Positions 10,637 through 21,000 of a stretch of DNA of 64,000 nt are shown one piece after another. The number at the start of each line of letters is the position of its first letter. The first letter of the stretch is position 1. Location: NCBI GenBank assembly GCA_948567375.1, contig OX419756.1, positions 24,406,552-24,470,551 of the forward strand. Reading direction: 5' to 3'. The position numbers and the translations under genes are program-made. A model generated the notes under the pieces. It was not told where the DNA came from. It was given only the letters and a program-made list of their open reading frames with translations, and did no database searches. The DNA comes from Lunularia cruciata (Eukaryota; Streptophyta; Marchantiopsida; Lunulariales; Lunulariaceae).

Positions 10637-11058
10637 TGTAAAAGACTGAATCCAAGGAGAGAAATAGGAGAATGGAAACTCACATTGGGACACTTGAATG
10701 AGGGAAAACTCCAAATGCCTAGCATGAGCTTTGGTTTTGGTATTTATAGGTAGCATACAAGGCCCTTGAGAAGCTTCTCAAGAAGCTTCCTCAAGCCGTT
10801 TTCTTAGAGTGCAACCCAAGTTAACTAGGAAGCTTCTCAAGAAGCTTCCTTCTAGAAGCTGCCTACTTAGTGTGCAAGCTAAGCTAGTTGGAAGCTTCTA
10901 GAAGCTTCCTTCTAGAAGCTACTTACTTAAGGTGCAAGCTAAGCTAGCCGGGAAGCTTCCCAAGAAGCTTCCTAGATACTTCTAGAATATTCTAGGCTAC
11001 TTTGTCTTATGTGCTACTTCATAAGCCCGACTAACTTCGTCGCTAAACTCCATATTGT
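10637..11058 (-). repeat. Element B 5' LTR
   Basis: About 422 bp. It starts TGTAAAAG like the other three LTR copies but stops after CATATTGT; the final bases ACA are missing at the junction with element A. About 13 differences from 4723-5148. Confidence 0.9.
10739..10995 (-). promoter_or_regulatory. Element B 5' LTR promoter: TATA box with heat-shock-element array
   Basis: On the minus strand a TATA box (TATAAATACC, 10739-10748) lies about 100 bases from the LTR end. Upstream of it are GAAGCTTC pairs at about 10770-10790 and 10830-10850, a perfect four-unit block GAAGCTTCTAGAAGCTTC at 10891-10908, and TTCTAGAATATTC at 10980-10992. These match the nGAAnnTTCn rule for heat-shock-factor binding. 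The same layout occurs in all four LTRs. That it responds to heat is an inference. Confidence 0.6.
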
Positions 11059-11943
11059 TTCAACATGCTTTAACTTCTAGAATGCTTCTTCATGCTTGGT
11101 GGTCCATTGGAAGCTCAAGTTCTTTCCTAAGAGGTCAGTCAATGGTGCAGCCACATGAGCATAATAATGGATGAACCGTCGGTAAAAACTGGCCAATCCA
11201 TTGAATGCTCGTACTTTTCTAGCATTGTTCGGGGTAGGCCAATCAGTAATGGCCGTGATCTTCTCTTCTTTCATCTTGATCCCCTCTGATGAGATCTTAT
11301 GACCCAAGAAGGTAACCTCCTTCTGCCAAAAAGCACACTTTGACTTCTTGTAGTAAATTCTCCACTGTTGTAGTTGTCTTAGGACTTCTCGCACATGATT
11401 CACGTGTTCTGCCTCTGTCCTGCTATAGATTAAGATATCATCTAAGAACACCACCATGGACCAATCCAATAGTCCCTCCAACACCCAATGCATCTGATCC
11501 ATGAAGACTGCTGGAGCATTAGTGAGTCTGATAGGTAGAACTCTCCACTCAAAATGTCCATACCTTGTACAAAAAGCAGTCTTTTGGACATCCTCTCCTT
11601 CTATAGGAATTTGCCAATAGCCGCTATGAAGATCCAGCTTGGAAAAGTAGCATGCTCTACTAAGTTGATCAAGTAGGTCATTGATCCAAGGCAAGGGGTA
11701 TGCATTCTTCACAGTTTGCTTATTGAGTCCACGGTAATCAATACAGAAATGAAGTCCTCCATCCTTCTTTGGAAAAAATAGTACCGGTGCTCCCCAGGGA
11801 GAGGTACTATGTCATATGAAATCCTTATCCAACAACTCTGTAAGTGTTGTTTGCAACTCCTCCAACTCCTTTGGTGAGAGCCGATAGATTGGTCTACTCA
11901 TTGGAGTACTCCCTGGCAATAACTTGATCTTGAAGGGCATACC
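11059..11943 (-). pseudogene. Element A reverse transcriptase
   Basis: The frame at 11077-11712 carries palm motifs [25 protein letters not shown] and the catalytic FLDDILIYS, then the connection with FLGHKISSEGIK and the start of the RNase H linker. The N-terminal part (11713-11943, WGAPVLFFPKKDGG) is separated by a stop (TGA where B has a Gln codon) and in-frame damage. The block is cut at about 11059 by the insertion of element B; the polyprotein resumes at 4722. Confidence 0.88.
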
Positions 11944-12690
11944 TCAATCGGAGGGTAATCCCTTTGGTAGATCATCCGGAAACACATCTGCAAACTCTTG
12001 AACTATCCAATCAACCATTGCTTGATGAGGCTCTTGGCCCTCCTCAGATTGTTCTTGTGCAATCGGCTTGATCCACACCGCAAATAAAGACTTATCTTCC
12101 TCCAAAACTTGCTCTATGGCCGCTTCATTAACAAACTTCCCTTCCAGGGTCTCATCTCTCTTCCAAGCTTGCTCTATGGTTGCCTTCTTGGCAAACTTCC
12201 CATCTTGGGACTCATCCTCCTTCCAGATTTGCTCCATGGCTACCTTCTTGACAAACTTCTCATCTTGGGACTGACTATTCTTAGACATCTTACTCAGAGG
12301 TGCCAGACAACCTAATCGGAAATTTCTACCTTGGTGTTGTACTTGACTTTGTCTCGGGTCCAATCGAATTCAACCTTATGACTTTCAAGCCAAGATAGAC
12401 CCAAAATGATATCATAGTGTAGAGGTGACACTACAAACCTCATACACTCCAAATACTCCTTCCCAATCTTGAAGGTAATTGGATGTGAGGTGCGGAATGC
12501 AGAACCCTTTCTACCATCCGCCATCATCAAACTACTTCCAAACACTGGCTTGATAGGAATACCCAATTCCTTTGCTACTTGCATAGACATGCAATTCTCT
12601 CAACTTCCACAATCAACCAAAATTCTACAACCCCAATTAGATATCATACCTTGCAAGTGAAGCAAACTTGCATAGGTCAAGCCTTCAATC
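11944..12690 (-). pseudogene. Element A aspartic protease with repeat-bearing linker
   Basis: Two frames: 12312-12590 (from MSMQVAKEL, flap and ILGLSWLESHKVEFDW) and 11944-12363 (linker). The active-site region upstream, IDCGS near 12605, has Asp-Cys-Gly in place of the DSG of B. The three imperfect repeats of about 20 residues seen in B are also present. The frame ends with TGA at 11944-11946, the same stop as in B. Confidence 0.85.
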
Positions 12691-12784
12691 CCATTGGAAC
12701 AAATCAAGCTCCCAGTAGGCGGCTCGAAATATTCTATTGGGATTCTTCGTTTCTTTGATCATTTTGTTCCACAAACTCCATCTG

Positions 12785-13639
12785 GGCAACTTGTCAAGGT
12801 CGTCCATTTCTAAGTGTACATTCAGCAATGCAATGTCCAACTTAGCGACAATAAAAGCAACCTCCATTTTATTGTAATCTTTCTCTATATGCTATGCCAA
12901 GTGGTCTTCGTTGGATAGCATCAATCTCCATTGGTACCGGTTCTTCCACTTGTGCATAGTGTACTGGTAGGCTTTGTGTAGGTCGAGATGGAGACCAAGT
13001 TGTTGCAACCAAGGAATCAAAATGCTCAGCCAATTGCATGGCTTCTTCTACGTTTTGTGGCTCCCGCATGGTCACCTCCAATTTGGTTTGTGACTTCAAT
13101 CCTTGCGCAAATCGATCCAGAACTTCACCTTCTTGGATATCTAGAATTTGCATGATGATGAATAGAAATTGTGTGATGTAGCTTCTCACTGAACCAATCT
13201 GCCTCAACTCCACCAATTTATCTCGTGCGGCTTGGGTGGCATTTATAGTTTGAAATCGACCAAGTATTGCATCTTTGAATTCTACCCATGTCAAAATTGG
13301 TGTAACAATTTGTCGTTCAGCTCTTTCTACTTGGAATCGCCACCAAAGTTTTGCCACGCCATCCAATTGGCTAGAAGCCAAGAGAATTTGTTTCCTCTCG
13401 TCTTGAAGATTGGTGGCTTCAAAGTAACGTTCGTAGTCAAACACAAAATTCTCCACTATGCTTGGAAGATTCTTGCCTTCAAACACCTTGGGTTTTGGAA
13501 ATCAAATGCAATCTTCTCCATCTCGAACTAGCACTCTGTCTATCTGTTCTCGTCGTTGTTGGTCTTGTTCATCCAACAATCGAGTAAGATGCTCGATTTG
13601 TTGTTGCATTGCAAGGATAACATCCGGTATTGCCGCCAT
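12785..13639 (-). pseudogene. Element A gag with zinc knuckle
   Basis: Starts at ATG 13639. One TGA (about 13505) interrupts the N-terminal third before FPKPKVFEG; the long frame 12869-13486 covers the capsid (WWRFQVER, VRSYITQF, TKLEVTMREP). In the neighbouring frame near 12785-12850 is the nucleocapsid knuckle C-FY-C...VGHCIAEC, which keeps all C-C-H-C ligands but has a TAA inside it. Two positions that are TGA in the gag of B are CGA here. Confidence 0.85.
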
Positions 13640-13897
13640 TTCTACTACTCTATTCCACTACCCTCAATTTATCTAATTGATAAACACATAGATACAACAT
13701 GTCCACCGTTCTCCATAAGTTACAACTGGAAGTATCAAGGGTTCCTCTGATACGGTGATCATATGTAGAAAATCCTGCCCAAAGCGTGAGGTGATGAATT
13801 GTGTGAAACGATGCTTTGGTAATATCTGAACATGAAAGTCCCAATGGTTTGGCGGAAGTGGATTTGGTGGTCCATAAATTCCATCTATCCCATTCTT

Positions 13898-13909
13898 GCT
13901 CTGATACCA
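13898..13909 (-). other. tRNA-iMet primer-binding site of element A
   Basis: Reading away from the LTR: TGGTATCAGAGC, identical to the plant initiator-Met primer-binding consensus. It begins two bases inside the LTR. Confidence 0.92.
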
Positions 13910-13910
13910 A

Positions 13911-14321
13911 TGTAAAAGACCGAAACCAAGGAGAGAAATAGGAGAATGGAAACTCACATTGGGACACTTGAATGATGGAAAACTCCGAATGACTAGCATG
14001 AGCTTCGGCTTTGGTATTTATAAGTAGCATACAAGACCCTTGAAGCTTCTCAAGAAGCTTCCTTGAGCCGCTTTCTTGGAGTGCAAGCCAAGTTAACCAA
14101 GAAGCTTCCTTCTAGAAGCCACCTACTTGGCGTGCAAGCTAAGCTAGTTAGAAGCTTCTAGAAGCTTCCTTCTAGAAGCTACCTGCTTAGGGCACAAGTT
14201 AACTAGTTGGGAAGCTTCCCAAAAAGCTTCTTAGATACTTCTAGAATATTCTAGGCTATTTTGTCTTATTCTCTACTTTGTAAGCCTGACTAACTTCATC
14301 GCTAAACTCCATATTGTTACA
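13911..14321 (-). repeat. Element A 5' LTR
   Basis: 411 bp, TGTAAAAG to TGTTACA, paired with 2368-2778. Confidence 0.92.
14013..14260 (-). promoter_or_regulatory. Element A 5' LTR promoter: TATA box with heat-shock-element array
   Basis: TATAAATACC at 14013-14022 on the minus strand. Upstream of it are GAAGCTTCTCAAGAAGCTTC at about 14042-14061, the perfect four-unit block GAAGCTTCTAGAAGCTTC at 14151-14168, and TTCTAGAATATTC at 14239-14251. The spacing of alternating GAA and TTC triplets by two bases is the heat-shock-element rule. No expression evidence is visible from sequence. Confidence 0.6.
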
Positions 14322-14750
14322 ACCACAAATGGTACAAAGAATTGGGGTGGCATATTCATTCTCCAACTCACAACCATCTGCCTTGTCCGTTGGTGAAAAC
14401 GCTTTGCCCAATTCACCTTCTCTCCTACAAACATTTGATGGAAGAACACCGCTTATTTCTTTGTCACATAGGTAGTTTGTTATGGATTGAAAATAGCCAT
14501 CAAAGCCCAAACAATACTTTGCTTGATCAGGTCTTTGTAGGTATCCACCTTGTACCCATTCTTGGTGCAAGGCTTATTCTTCAATCTCCTCTGAAGAATC
14601 ACACTTCCGATAGAAGGTGCCTCTTGCCTCATCCACTACTTCTCTACCCAAGATGGGTCTCCAATCCAACTTAGTCCATCAAGCCAGATTTCCTCTCTTC
14701 CCCTCCGCCTTAGGACCATCTATACAATTACTGGCAGTGATTTTTGCCAT
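14322..14750 (-). pseudogene. ORF X copy (i), N-terminal half
   Basis: Begins MAKITASN at 14750. GKRGNLA follows, then (after a stop) a W-T-K-L-D-W segment, a basic and acidic middle, and NVCRREGELGKAFSP and ELENEYATPILCTIC before element A cuts it. The same peptides occur at 28639-29083 on the plus strand (GKRGNLAQWTELDW, NVCRREGELNKV) and, with frame changes, at 23.7-24.13 kb. I recognise no family. Cys residues near the end do not form an obvious zinc motif. Confidence 0.4.
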
Positions 14751-15392
14751 GAACCCTAGAAAACTCAGGTTCCAATTCCATGCCAAAAAGGTGATGCAAA
14801 GTCTATTCAAGACATTGATCCTTGCTACCATGTCTAACATCCAAATTGCAGGATTCCGCACTTCAAGTGACAGAATCTGCCTATTGCCTATTGCCCTTTG
14901 TTGGCATTGTGTGCATTCTACTTTGCAATCTCTCACAAATCAATCCCGCTACTCGACTCATAAGTATGACTTCTTTGAGATAACTCCTCACATGGACAAG
15001 ATAACAATCTAGCATTATAGAATTCACTCAACAAAGTTCTGATTATATACTTCTTTGCTTCTTGGTCATTGTTTAGACAACCTTCAGTTGCAACTCACAA
15101 GTTTTGCGACTTGTTGGTATCACTCTCAATTTTATCCTACTCCCAAAGTAGCCATTTTCTTTTTTTAGCCAAAAGAAAATTTGTTATAATTTCTTTGGAT
15201 TGGGTTCATCATTTTGATGCAAAGTATCCTTATTTTGGATCTACCACCCTTTAAATCCAATCCAAGTCCTTCTACCTTGGTCAAATCCAAACACACAATT
15301 CTTCCCTTTTCTTCTCCATTTGGCTTCAATTTGGCTTCAACAATACACTTCTTCTTTAAAACTCATCAAAAATGAAAAATGTGGGTACCACA
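14322..15392 (-). mobile_element. Proximal part of the D-element 3' LTR
   Basis: Read on the minus strand it begins TGTGGTACCCACATTTTTC at 15392, immediately after a purine tract, and runs parallel to 24.81-23.69 kb. It carries the start of ORF X (ATG at 14750). Element A interrupts it at 14321; the rest is at 610-2367. Repetition of the same sequence downstream of integrase here and upstream of gag at 21.7-24.8 kb is why I call it an LTR. Confidence 0.55.
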
Positions 15393-15405
15393 TACCCCCT
15401 CAAAT
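15393..15405 (-). other. Polypurine tract of element D
   Basis: The reverse complement ATTTGAGGGGGTA abuts TGTGGTACCC. Its position between the integrase C-terminus and the repeated block supports this as the 3' LTR boundary. Confidence 0.6.
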
Positions 15406-15469
15406 GTGAGTGTCCCCGCAAACATCAGCTTCAGCTCTTCTTTACACTTCCATATCCAATATCTTTAGC

Positions 15470-16563
15470 CCCTTAACCCATTTACTTGAGTGGCAAAAGG
15501 ATTTCCCTCCAGGTCTGCCAATTGAATAGAGCTATTTTCATAAATAAGCATTACTTGGTATGGGCCCATCCACCTTAAGTGCAGCTTGCTTGGAAAAACT
15601 ATTTGAAAGTTGTCATATAACAACACCAAGTCTCCCTCACAAACAACAACAGGCCGTAATCACTTATCATGCTTGACTTTGTGCTGATCTTATATTTCCT
15701 TTATGGTTTGCATTGCATTGTCTCTCTTCTCTTCTAACCACATTAGTTGATGGATCCAAAGATTCTGACTTTCCTCTTCCAACAATCATTCCTCACACAA
15801 GATGCAATTTGATGGAATTCAACTAGTAGTATGAGATGCAATCTATATGTTAAGAAATATGGAGTTTTCTTGGTGGTTCTGTATGCCCACAAAGCTATAG
15901 GTAATTTTGTATCCCAATCATACGTATAGTTGACAGTTTACATAATAATCCATTTGCCTTCTCCATCAATCCATTATCTTTTGGGTCATCTTCCATGCTT
16001 TATTTGAAATTACTTGGTTAACCCTCCAGAAGTGAGTTCTAAAAATGAGTCTCTCAATCACTAACCAATTCCGAAGGACATCCATAATGTGAAATGATGT
16101 TTCGGAAGGAAAAATTGGCTATAGTTTCCACATCATCTTTCCAAGTTGCTTTGGCTTCAACAATCTTAGTAGCATAATCAGTGCATACTAAAATGTATCT
16201 CTTCCTCTTGAATTGGGTCATCGATTGAATCGGACCTGCAAAATCAATTTCTTATTTCTCAAATAAGACCAATGGCAAAATTGGTCGTAAAGGCCACTAG
16301 GTAGTAGCCATCAACTTTCCCATTCTTTGGCAAAGATCACAACTTAGGATATGGGCTTGAGTATCCTTGTACATTGTAGGCCACCAGTACCATCCCGCAG
16401 GTATTTTCTTCACTATATTGTTGAGAGCATAGTGTCCTACTAATGCCTCCAAGTATAAAGACTCAATTACTCCTCCTACTTTATATGCTTCCAAGTACCT
16501 AGGAAGTACTTTTTCTTTACCCATTTTAAAAAAAATATTGTGCTTCAGCTGATATGATCCCAT
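15470..16563 (-). pseudogene. Element D integrase (OTA-type gypsy)
   Basis: The zinc-binding region at 16297-16563 (GHYALNN...CDLCQRMGK, with AGWYWWPTMYKD) resembles Tat/Athila-type integrases. The catalytic core between about 15.7 and 16.3 kb is heavily decayed. The C-terminal SH3-like part is readable at about 15.47-15.70 kb (GDLVLLYDN, LHLRWMGPYQV, ATQVNG). There is no chromodomain, unlike A and B. The same C-terminal motif recurs on the plus strand at 61.6-61.8 kb. Confidence 0.75.
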
Positions 16564-16599
16564 TTTTCTAAGAAAGACTGCCCTCTACTCTGGCTCCAA

Positions 16600-17893
16600 T
16601 CCTTCATGACACTAGCAAGTATGCAAATAATGAAATTTTGCTTCATACCTCATACTTTGCATTGCCATCAATTGATAAAGTTCTTCATCAAGAAACTGTT
16701 CATCCACTTCCATATCCTAGTCTTGAGTATCCAATCTGGGTAGGAAGTCTTCATTTGCATGCAAAGCCCCCTTCCTTACTTGTATAGTATATGTAAATTC
16801 TAGTAACAACAAGATCTATCTTACAATTTGCTCAAAAAAATATGCCTTCACCAAATATTGCAATGCATAATGGTCCACATGGAATACAAACTCATATCCC
16901 AACAAGTAGTGGCAAAACTTCTTGCAACCATACATCATTCCAAGTGCTTCTCTTTCAATAATAGTGTAATTCTTTTATGCAACTAAAAGTTGTTGGTTGG
17001 TGAGTAATGGGATACTCCTTCTTCTTCTTGTCCTTTTGACTCAAGACCACTCCAATTGCCATGGACAAAGTATCCAAATACATATGAAAAGGGACATCCT
17101 AATTTGGAGCCCTCATAATTGGGATTTCCAGCTAGTTTTTTCTTCAACTAGTTTCTTTGTCAACACTTGGAAAGCGTCTTCTTGTTTAACTTCCCATAAA
17201 TAGTCTTTGGACTTCTTCAAAAGCTTTTTCAAAGGTGCAGCTAGCACCACTTAGTTGGACACAAAGTGTCTATAATATTTGACATGTCCCAAGAAGGCTC
17301 TCAATTCCTGAATATTTTTAGGGGATTCCAGAGCTGAGATAACTTTTACCTTCTTGACATCCACTTCAATACCTTGGCTTGAGACCTTATGTCCCAACAG
17401 AATTCCTTCCTTCATTGCAAAGAGGCATTTCTTTGGGTGCAATGACAAGCCATTAAAACAAAATATTTCAAACATTTGACAAAGGTAGTCCAAATGTACT
17501 TTTCTTTGGCCTAACACACAAAAATCATCAATGAAAACTTCCACAAACTTCTACTAAAATCAATCAAGCACCAATGAAAACTTCCACAAAGTCTTTAAAA
17601 ATTGCATTCATCATCCGTTGGAAAGTACCAAGAGCATTACAAAACCTAAAGGGTATTTGATTGTATGTAAATGTGCCTCAATCAGTAGTGAATGTGGTCT
17701 TCCCTTTGTCTTCTTCTTGAATGGACACTTGATTGTAGCCTAAAAATCCATCAAGAAAACCACAACAAGGATAACCTGCTACTTGGTCCAAGATTGTATC
17801 CCTAAAAGGCAAGGGATGATGATCCTTCCTTGTAGATACATTTAGTTTGCAAAAGTCTTGGCACACCCGAATCTTCCCCATCTTCTTCTTCAA
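16600..17893 (-). pseudogene. Element D reverse transcriptase and RNase H
   Basis: The RT N-part at 17678-17893 (IRVCQDFCKLNVSTRKDHHPLPF, FLDGFLGYNQV) and the palm/connection at 17251-17544 (MEVFIDDFCVLG catalytic region, LSLHPKKC, LLGHKVSSQGIEV, ELRAFLGHVKYYRHF). About 50 bp between them at 17.53-17.59 kb contains a short local duplication (CCACAAA with AATGAAAACTTCC). RNase H from 17.25 to 16.6 kb is only recognisable in short pieces. These motifs group with OTA-clade gypsy elements. Confidence 0.85.
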
Positions 17894-18164
17894 AACAATG
17901 ACAATAGGAGAAACCCATTCATTGCTTAAGATTGGAAAAATTATTCTGGCCCCAAGTACTTATAAATTTTGTCTTTCACTAAGAGTGAATACTTTGAGAA
18001 ATTTTGAAAATTTTGGATTGTCAAAATTTTTCCTTCTTCCAAGACTACATCTTGACAATCATTAGGGTTAATGACTCCTTCAACATGGCTATAAGATCAA
18101 CCTGAGTTGGATGGCATTCATACCCCCTTCCTCTAAATCGATGTTACCCAAGGTAACCTCATAT

Positions 18165-18680
18165 GGATCTTCTTCTTTGACCTTTGCCTCGTAGCATTCC
18201 AAATAATTTACTAGGACTTCTTCATCCAAGTCTTTTGAAGAAGAAGGTGCCAAATCTTTGGATTCATCTTCATCCTCTAAAAAAGTAGTTTCTTGAGGTG
18301 GGGAACCTTCGTCCAACTCATTGTCACCAACTTTTGGTCTTTAGATGAGATGTCCTTGAACCTCAGCTTCTGTTGGTGCCAATCCACAACAACTAGGGCC
18401 ATCCAATCAGCAATGGATCTTCTTCTTTGACCTCCACCTCGTAGCATTCCAAATAATTTACTTGTACTTCTTCATCCCAAGTCTTTTGAAGAAGATGCCA
18501 GATCTTTGGATTCATCTTCATCCTCTGTAAAAGTAGTTTCTTGAGGTGGGGAACCTTTGTCCAACTCATTGTCACCAACTTCTGGTCTTTGGATGAGATG
18601 TCCTTGAACCTCAACTTCTGTTGGTGCTAATCCACAACAACTTGAGCATTGTACAACCAGGGCCATCCAATCAGCAATGG
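18165..18680 (-). repeat. Tandem duplication of about 250 bp in the element D protease-RT linker
   Basis: Sequence from GGATCTTCTTC at 18165 repeats from 18415, with a few mismatches and about 17 extra bases in the second unit. Both encode the same peptide on the minus strand (NYLECYE, EDEDESKDL). A replication or recombination slip in an already silent copy would explain it. Confidence 0.85.
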
Positions 18681-18960
18681 GTACCCTGTTTTGATCATTG
18701 GTCTCAACATAATATAATTTAATTTAAATGGCATGCCTCCAATAATTGTGACTATATTGGAGAGCATGCCCAAAATTCATCACCTAGTTTCATTTGTAAT
18801 TTTCAAAATTCTGGATGTTGGTTCAAAAGTATGATACACCAATCTGTGTGTGGTATCTTTTGTCATGATATTCACACCTAAACTTGAGTCAATGGGTACA
18901 AATGTGATCATGCAACCCATGATCTCTGCATCTACTTCTTGAGATACTTAATTTTCTTCT
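18660..18960 (-). pseudogene. Element D aspartic protease remnant
   Basis: In minus frames the active-site region reads VPIDSSLGVNIMT, where OTA elements typically have a D-S/G-G/S-S pattern followed by VNIM. It is followed by GYPLLIGWPWL, the usual protease-end motif, and VVVDWHQQKLRF. The catalytic Asp is present; the loop is degenerate. Confidence 0.6.
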
Positions 18961-19409
18961 TCAATACAATATATTGTTGGTAGATTGTTCTTGAGGATCA
19001 TCCTCAATTTCTTGAGAGCCAAACTCAATTGGTTCTTATATAGTTTGTTATATTCCCAAAAAAAATTTATTATATTTGCTTGGGTGGATGCCAGATCTAC
19101 AACAATATTGTATTGGGGTACTCCATCAAGTTTCACCTTCTTTGACCTCATCTTTGGGTTTGAGGTCTCACCCCGATCCAACTTTACTTTGGGTCTCTTT
19201 AGGATAGTGATCTGAGCAACAATAGTATGAACCCAAGGTACTTTGGGTTTACCCACCTTGGCTTGAAACAGATTCTCAATATCAGATTGGATGTCAGCTT
19301 CAAACATGGGAGGTTTTGTCTTTGGGTCTACCTCCAAACTAATTTCCAAAGGTTTTTGCATCACCTCTTGGATTTCCTTTTGCAATTCTTTGGCCTTAGC
19401 TTTAGCCAA
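18948..19409 (-). pseudogene. Element D gag-pol linker frame
   Basis: 153-residue open frame, lysine- and proline-rich, starting MAKAKAKELQKEIQEVM. It contains KVKLDGVPQYNIVVDLASTQ, which resembles the substrate-side segment preceding the protease in OTA polyproteins. It lies between the zinc knuckle and the protease. No catalytic motif. Confidence 0.5.
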
Positions 19410-19700
19410 AATTTTCTCTTCTTTTGTAGATAAAATAAACTTAGGCCAAAGTTGCTTTGCCTATCTTGAAGACAAAGAAGTAGTGCTTACTTCTTTGGGA
19501 TCATGCTTCTTCTTCCCCAAGCATGTTTCAACTCTCAACACATCAAGGTCCGGCCATTCTCCTTTTGAGGCTGGACTTCCTCCTTGAGGAATTTCTTCTT
19601 CAAGGGTTATACAATTTATTGTGGCATTGCCTTTAGGTTGTTATGAAGCTTACTTGGCTGAAGTCTGCACATACTTTATTGGAGGCTTTGGGCTGGGTGG

Positions 19701-21000
19701 CTAAGGGCACATGCTGCCCATGTAGCTAGAACCCTTACAACTTTTACAAAGTGGAACATACTTGATTTGCCATCTTGGCTTGGGACAATTTGGAGGCCAA
19801 TGGCCTATCAAGCCGCAACTGTAGCATGCACTTGATGCAACATTTTTAGGCCTATTTTGATTGCTCATTGGCATCCTTTGTTGGGAAGCATTGTTGGTAT
19901 ACTCTCTTGGTTCATACCTTGGGCCTTGGTATGAGGTACTTGCTTGAGGTTGTACCTCTTGAGCTTGGTACACCACCTTGTACTCCTTGTTCTGGTCCCA
20001 ACTTGGAACCCAATCAATCTGCTACATTAGAAATGTAGTTTGGATGGTTAAGCACTTTGTGTTGGCATGAACCAACTTGCCACACATAGTACACCACATA
20101 TTTGGTCTTGAAAATGAAGGGGTTTTCTTCTATCCTTTGCCCCAACCATTAGGATCGTGAAATCCAAAAATTCTTAATAAGAGTCTCCAACTTAGTGTCT
20201 GTCTTGTTAACACTTTTAGCTAATGGAGTCAACACTTTCTTTCCTCCTTCTTTTCTCTTTTTCCTTGGCTTTACGTCTTCTCCTGATTCCAAAGAAGAAT
20301 TCGACAAAGTGGAAGATTCTTCCAAAGAAGGGAAGGCACTACAAGAGGCTCTTTGTATTGCCTTCTTGCCTTTCTTCTCTTGATTTCTCTCATTACCGGC
20401 TGAATGAGAATGAGCCACCTCATATTTGGTGACATGTTTGAGTACTTTATCAAAGGAAGTTACATTCCTCTCCCTTGCAAAGATCTAAATCTCTAGTGAT
20501 AAACCACCAAGGAGCCATGTAATAGCTTGGCATCAGAGTAACCCCCACCACACTAGATTGCTTTGGCATTGGGTTCAACAATATTATGAACCATTTGGTG
20601 ATATCTCTCAACTTCCCATTCAAGCCCCGGTCCAAATCATTGAGTGCAACAAAGACACTCATATCATAATCAACCTCCTAGAATTGTTCCAAGAATTTGT
20701 CCCAAAGACCTCGCTAGTTGGTTGGCTTAAATCCCTTCTGGGTTACATGGGTATACCAGCTCTAAGCTTTCTTTTGGAGTAGACTAGGGAAAATATGCAG
20801 CCAATCAGTAGAGTTGTGTTCATTATTGACAAAGGAAATCACTTCAAACTCCTTAATGAATTCATTAGGGTCTTCATCACATTTTGTCCCCTTGTTCTTC
20901 TTGTAGGCTTGTCTGGTAACAAGGAAGGAGGTCATGTTGTAAGTCTGATGAAAAGGTTGCTAAGGTACCAAACTTGGTTGACCCAAGGTTCTTGCCAGTG
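19701..21000 (-). pseudogene. Element D gag with CCHC zinc knuckle
   Basis: The capsid region is about 20.43-21.0 kb: DPNEFIKEFEVISFVNN and W-LH-FPSLLQKKA-SWY match the Retrotrans_gag pattern, with several stops. A basic linker at 20149-20418 (KPRKKRKEGGKK) follows. Nucleocapsid at 19701-19976 has an intact knuckle CYSCGLIGHWPPNC (CX2CX4HX4C) and a second half-knuckle CKSCKGSSYMGSMC that lacks the His. Gag packages the element RNA. Frames are broken by stops throughout. Confidence 0.8.

Larger units (their letters stand above)
4723..11058 (-). mobile_element. Element B: Ty3/gypsy chromovirus nested in element A
   Basis: Same family and orientation as A. The left LTR is 4723-5148 and the right LTR about 10637-11058. 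The target is recognisable because A reads into CCATAT at 4722 and resumes with TTTCAAC at about 11059; the uninterrupted sequence can be read in the B copy near 7790-7805. The right junction has lost about 11 bp (LTR end plus target duplication), so a clean duplication is not seen. Its LTRs differ at about 13 sites, fewer than those of A, which fits the nesting. Gag, protease, RT, RNase H, integrase and chromodomain are all present but carry stops and shifts. Confidence 0.9.
2368..14321 (-). mobile_element. Element A: Ty3/gypsy chromovirus, minus strand, contains nested element B
   Basis: This is an LTR retrotransposon with 411-bp LTRs at both ends (TGTAAAAG...TGTTACA). A tRNA-iMet primer-binding site lies inside the right LTR and a purine tract inside the left one. 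Reading right to left the order is gag, protease, RT, RNase H, integrase and chromodomain, which is typical of chromoviruses. The flanks are ACCAT on the left and ACCAC on the right, a 5-bp target duplication with one mismatch. It sits in the 3' LTR of element D. Its two LTRs differ at about 22 sites by eye, mostly transitions, so it is older than B. Element B interrupts it at 4723-11058. Several stops and frameshifts make it non-autonomous. Confidence 0.9.

Noticed and set aside
10637-11058. Regularly repeated GAAGCTTC words, considered as a CRISPR-like array
   Set aside because: They are short palindromic promoter motifs inside an LTR, with no uniform repeat-spacer pattern, in a plant genome.
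13898-13910. tRNA gene suggested by TGGTATCAGAGC
   Set aside because: Only the 12-base primer-binding site is present, at the LTR edge; no cloverleaf follows.
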